A stretch of DNA of 8,507 bases from Proteobacteria bacterium UBA6920 (GTDB taxonomy: Bacteria > Pseudomonadota > Gammaproteobacteria > SG8-11), in contig DKAS01000088.1 in the NCBI GenBank assembly GCA_002448875.1, positions 1 through 8,507 of the forward strand, given 5' to 3'. A program made the translations under genes and the position numbers. Positions 6,005 through 8,507 of the stretch are shown in pieces. Numbering within the stretch: position 1 is the stretch's first letter; the number at the start of each line of letters is the position of its first letter. Under the pieces are notes generated by a model, which was not told the DNA's origin, made no database searches, and saw only the letters and a list, made by a program, of their open reading frames with translations.

Positions 6005-6406
6005 ATGGAGATTTCACGCTTGAACGCAACTGATAATCTGGCGCCAGCTGCTGGCAAGTCGTCCGCCGGCGCCAAGGCTACGCTGCTCGCGGGCCTGCTG
6101 GCCGGACTCACGGCTTCCGCCTGTTGTGCCGGGCCTTTTCTACTGCTGATGCTGGGCATCAGCGGCAGCTGGATAGGCAACCTCAGCGCCCTGGAACCCG
6201 TGCGCCCGATCTTTATAGCAGCCGCAGTGGTCTTCGTCGGACTGGCCTATAGAAAAATCTACCGGCAGCCGGCAGCCTGCGCCATCGACAGCGTGTGCGC
6301 CACCACCCTGGGCAAGCGGTCGCAAAAATTCATGTTTTGGGTGGTATCGCTGGTGATTGTTCTGTCGATAGCGTTTCCCTGGTATGGACCACTGATGTTT
6401 GATTGA
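6005..6406 (+). CDS. merT: Mercuric ion transport protein MerT
   Basis: This 133-residue inner-membrane protein has three predicted hydrophobic segments (about residues 24-50, 68-82 and 108-128). The vicinal pair Cys40-Cys41 in the first segment (ASACCAGP) and the second pair Cys92/Cys98 on the cytoplasmic loop (ACAIDSVCA) are the known Hg(II) relay residues of MerT. The block GSWIGNLSALEPVRPIFI matches the family closely. MerT receives Hg(II) from periplasmic MerP and passes it to the cytoplasm, normally to MerA reductase. The start is uncertain. ATG 6005 has no visible Shine-Dalgarno, whereas TTG 6020 has GGAG (6007-6010) 9 nt upstream and would only remove five residues. merP follows 37 nt downstream. 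No merA, merR, merC or merD is nearby, which is unusual. Confidence 0.92.
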   Translation: MEISRLNATDNLAPAAGKSSAGAKATLLAGLLAGLTASACCAGPFLLLMLGISGSWIGNLSALEPVRPIFIAAAVVFVGLAYRKIYRQPAACAIDSVCATTLGKRSQKFMFWVVSLVIVLSIAFPWYGPLMFD

Positions 6407-6443
6407 AAGTACGTTTAACGATTGTCGTTTCGAGGAAGCTTGT

Positions 6444-6743
6444 ATGCGTAAGAATTTCGTTGCTCTATCCGTTCTTGTGTTGTTTCTGCTGCAAACCGCC
6501 GCGGTACTGGCCGGTGAACTGAAAACTATCACCCTCGCGGTCGATAAAATGACCTGCAATATGTGCCCGATCACGGTAAAAAACGCCTTGAAGAAAGTCG
6601 ACGGCGTGACCGAAGTGGTTGCTAAATATGAGGGTGAAGGCAATGGCTGGGCCAAGGTGACCTACGACACCAGCAAAACCAGCATTGACGACCTGACCTT
6701 TGCTACGGAAGAGGCGGGGTATCCGTCGAAACCTGCACCGTAA
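6444..6743 (+). CDS. merP: Periplasmic mercury-binding protein MerP
   Basis: This 99-residue protein has a signal peptide (MRKNF, hydrophobic core, VLA at 21-23) likely cleaved before Gly24. The mature part is a single heavy-metal-associated (HMA) domain with the MTCNMCPITVKNALKKVDGV block. Cys38 and Cys41 are the Hg(II) ligands, and ATEEAGYPS near the C-terminus is typical of MerP. It binds Hg(II) in the periplasm and hands it to MerT. ATG 6444 is chosen over the longer open frame from 6399 because GAGG (6432-6435) is 8 nt upstream and the signal peptide begins there. The segment KYEGEGNGWAKVTYD appears a few residues longer than in classical MerP. It is presumably co-transcribed with merT. 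Confidence 0.92.
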   Translation: MRKNFVALSVLVLFLLQTAAVLAGELKTITLAVDKMTCNMCPITVKNALKKVDGVTEVVAKYEGEGNGWAKVTYDTSKTSIDDLTFATEEAGYPSKPAP

Positions 6744-6766
6744 GCCTGTCCACCCGGCCTGCCAAT

Positions 6767-6790
6767 GAGCGGCAATTCGCCGCTCTTGTT
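6767..6790 (+). terminator. Intrinsic-terminator-like hairpin after merP
   Basis: GAGCGGC (6767-6773) and GCCGCTC (6779-6785) form a perfect GC-rich 7-bp stem with a 5-nt loop, followed by TTGTT. It begins 23 nt after the merP stop codon, as expected for the end of the merTP transcript. The T-run is interrupted, so efficiency may be moderate. Confidence 0.6.
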
Positions 6791-6835
6791 GCAGATGCTG
6801 GATAGTTGGGTGAAATTGATTGATCTCCTACCGAT

Positions 6836-6870
6836 AAAGGGGAAAAATCTACTTGCCCCCTTTTTCCCTT
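6836..6870 (-). terminator. A/T- and G/C-tract hairpin between convergent genes, possible terminator
   Basis: AAGGGGAAAAA (6837-6847) can pair with TTTTTCCCTT (6861-6870) with one bulged G; AAAGGGG (6836-6842) can alternatively pair with CCCCTTT (6857-6863). It sits directly after the stop of the minus-strand DUF1566 gene and faces merP, so it could end that transcript. The pairing is plausible but imperfect. Confidence 0.35.
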
Positions 6871-6871
6871 G

Positions 6872-7609
6872 CTAGTTCCGCACGGGCCAAACAGGAAAAA
6901 CTTCTACTTTTGGCCAGACCGGAGTTTGTCCACCGTTTTGTATGCCATGAAAAACCTGCACGACCCAGGCCGAGTAACTTTGTGAATAGGGATTGGAGGT
7001 CCAATATTGCCCCCTTTGTATATCGAGATTGAAGCCCGCTGCAATCAGCGCATCCATGTTGTCGATATTGTTTTGGGTCAGGCTTTGTAGCTCCAGTATA
7101 TTGGGTAGCCGCCAATCGCTATATCCTAAATAAGACTCACTATTGAGTTTGGTAATATAGTCCATAGCATGTAGCCAGCTGACGGCTCCATCATCCCAGG
7201 CTCCGTCTTTATCCCAACCTGGATCGGATTTCATGTGATTTGCATCTTTTGACCACATCCGGCCCGTCAAGCCATCAGTCATGGTACCGTCCGAATTATC
7301 GGTAAACCGGGTTGCCGGTGGTTTAACGCCTTTTTGCAGCTCACCATCTTGCCCGGTTCCCGCGCAGGGAATACTGGTCCCGTCTGTATCAAAACAACCG
7401 GTTTGCAGCGTACTGGCAACAGCCGCGATTGCGGTACTACTGTCACCCCTGACAGGCACGACATGAGCGATGACTGACGTTTTGTCTAAAATGCTCACAT
7501 TGCCTAACACTATACTTACCGTCCAGGATAATTTTGGTAACAACACGTCCGTGGTGGAGGTCCAGTATTCACGGAGCGTGTAGATAGCGCCAAGTCCATA
7601 ATTGACCAT
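6872..7609 (-). pseudogene. DUF1566 (Lcl C-terminal) domain protein, 5' part lost at the IS junction
   Basis: Reading on the minus strand, this 245-codon frame contains one complete DUF1566/Lcl_C module. It comprises the lead-in GCFDTDGTSIPCAGTGQDGE, then RFTDNSDGTMTDGLTGRMWS, GYSDWRLPNILELQSL, and YWTSNPYSQSYSAWVVQVF, ending in FPVWPVRN. Before it, residues ~1-55 (LREYWTSTTDVL to VVPVRG) look like the tail of a preceding DUF1566 module whose front is missing. There is no signal peptide, though such proteins are usually exported. The frame is open upstream only to a stop at 7661-7663, which is inside insertion-sequence DNA. The family binds or decorates surfaces in some bacteria (Lcl of Legionella); the function here is unknown. 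The first ATG (7609) is probably not a natural start. An expressed short protein cannot be ruled out. Confidence 0.75.
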
Positions 7610-7612
7610 GCC

Positions 7613-7630
7613 GTACTTGTTTGCAAGTAC
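7613..7630. repeat. Perfect hairpin at the DUF1566/IS junction
   Basis: GTACTTG (7613-7619) and CAAGTAC (7624-7630) are perfect 7-bp arms around TTTG. It lies just inside the truncated DUF1566 frame, a few bases from the presumed IS end. It may be a coding coincidence, a preferred insertion target or a junction product. Confidence 0.4.
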
Positions 7631-7633
7631 GAG

Positions 7634-8507
7634 GCTATCAGCCTGTTGAAAAGAATCGTTTTATTCTCTTGGTTTTTCGAAAAGGTCAACCAGAGGCCTT
7701 TTCAGCGAACTTTGTTTCACACCTGACTCTCTATGGCGCCAACGGTATTTCTACCTGTAACTGATCGCGTTGGCGCTTTCTTGCTGCCCCAGTGGCCTAT
7801 TTCCTTTAATAGTGCCAAAGCCGCCTCTCTTTCAGAAACACTGGCCGCTGGGGTCGTTTTGACGCCGACCACAAGATGATTCCGGTTCTCCATCACATGA
7901 TGCAGGCCATAGCGCAATCGTGCTTCCATCCCGTTGCCTTTACGCATCAGCTGGGCCTCCGGATCGGTCGTGGATTCGTGAGTTTCATTACTGCGCCGTT
8001 CATCACGAAAATCCCGCTCCTTGCCGCCGCTTCCGCCTTCATCATCGTCGTCTTTCGGCTTAAAGCTCTTATGCGAGGCCCAGGCGTCAATCAAGCTACC
8101 GTCGACGCTGAAATGCTCCGAAGACAACAATTTGTGCCGGCGGGCGATCGCCAGTACGGACTCGAACAACTTCGACAGCAGCGACTCATCCAATAAACGC
8201 TCCCGGTTCTTGCTGAAGGTGCTGTGGTTCCACACTGCATCCTCCATTTCCAGACCCACGAACCAGCGATACAGCAGGTTATAGCGGATTTGCTCGACCA
8301 GCTAGCTGCCGTTCGCTACGGATGGTATAAAGCACTTGCAACAACGAGGCTCGAATTAAGCGCTCCGGCGCAATGGACTCCCGACCGGCTTCCGCATACA
8401 ATTTGCTCAATTGCCGATCAATACCCTGCAACGCCTCGTCGATCAGCTTCCGCATTCGGCGTAACGGATGATTGGGCGGCACAATGAATCGCCCCGGTTT
8501 CTCCGGA
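7634..8507 (-). mobile_element. Remnant of an IS5/IS1182-type insertion sequence (right end outside window)
   Basis: The element is defined by a decayed transposase (7717 to the window edge) and a left end near 7634-7655. There, CAGCCTGTTGAAAAG resembles the TGTTGAAAA-type terminal repeats common in this group. The exact boundary and the target duplication cannot be fixed, because the other end is beyond 8507. The 7634-7716 part carries no gene. The element abuts the broken DUF1566 gene. Confidence 0.6.
7717..8507 (-). pseudogene. IS5/IS1182-type transposase, frameshifted and 3'-truncated (5' end outside window)
   Basis: On the minus strand the first part (8507 to ~8300) reads PPNHPLRRMRKLIDEALQGI and later VLYTIRSERQL, the usual N-terminal domain. 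The frame then breaks and resumes as VEQIRYNLLYRWFVGLEMED, running to TGA near 7717. The break is a duplicated AGCT (AGCTAGCT, 8300-8307): removing four bases restores the frame. The catalytic domain starts with HFSVDGSLIDAWASHKSF (first Asp), then RSNETHESTTDPEAQLMRKG and MENRNHLVVGVKTT. After ALALLKEIGHWGSKKAPT it diverges and stops, so the GADKxYD block with the second Asp and the final Glu-containing helix are missing (about 130 residues). The family usually has ~450 residues. The enzyme cannot be active. The family name is from memory of close transposases and could be filed under either IS5 or IS1182. Confidence 0.88.

Noticed and set aside
7876..8284. Plus-strand frames of 87-106 codons inside the IS
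   Set aside because: They lie antisense to the transposase remnant, and the minus-strand reading matches the transposase family across its length.

Overview
The window looks like chromosomal DNA of a Gammaproteobacterium, probably environmental. This is inferred from a glycine-rich lipoprotein signal (Cys followed by six Gly), PilZ and FHA proteins of proteobacterial type, a MerT/MerP pair, a Xre/RES toxin-antitoxin pair and an IS5/IS1182-type transposase. Coding DNA is moderately GC-rich. The stretch before the toxin-antitoxin pair (about 4400-4650) is clearly AT-rich. No RNA gene or CRISPR array was seen.

Layout, left to right. (1) 2-424 (+): the 3' part of a macro-domain (ADP-ribose hydrolase type) gene that begins before the window. 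(2) 605-931 (+): a single-domain PilZ protein with both c-di-GMP motifs. (3) 1073-1450 (+): a single-domain FHA protein. (4) 1768-4224 (+): an 818-residue lipoprotein with three cysteine-paired repeats, a Big_5-like Ig domain and eight ~51-residue repeats that look like a closed beta-propeller. (5) 4246-4395 (-): a 49-codon membrane peptide gene, convergent with the lipoprotein gene. (6) 4660-5022 and 5026-5775 (+): Xre/MbcA/ParS-type antitoxin and RES toxin, with two abutting palindromes upstream. (7) 6005-6406 and 6444-6743 (+): merT and merP behind a MerR-type promoter with a 19-bp spacer, but with no merR or merA in the window. (8) 6872-7609 (-): a DUF1566/Lcl_C protein missing its 5' part. 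(9) About 7634-8507 (-): a decayed insertion sequence whose transposase carries a 4-bp duplication frameshift and has lost its 3' part.

How they fit together. The PilZ and FHA genes are adjacent, same-strand adaptor proteins, though not evidently one operon. The Xre/RES genes are a translationally coupled module that would act on NAD+. MerT and MerP form a mercury uptake pair; without a local reductase they must depend on genes elsewhere or serve another purpose. The IS remnant abuts the point where the DUF1566 gene is broken, so insertion followed by decay of the element is the simplest history. I did not find a convincing new multi-gene system. The items most worth follow-up are the unannotated 49-codon membrane peptide, the merTP pair with its remote-regulated promoter, the repeat architecture of the lipoprotein, and the toxin-antitoxin operator.
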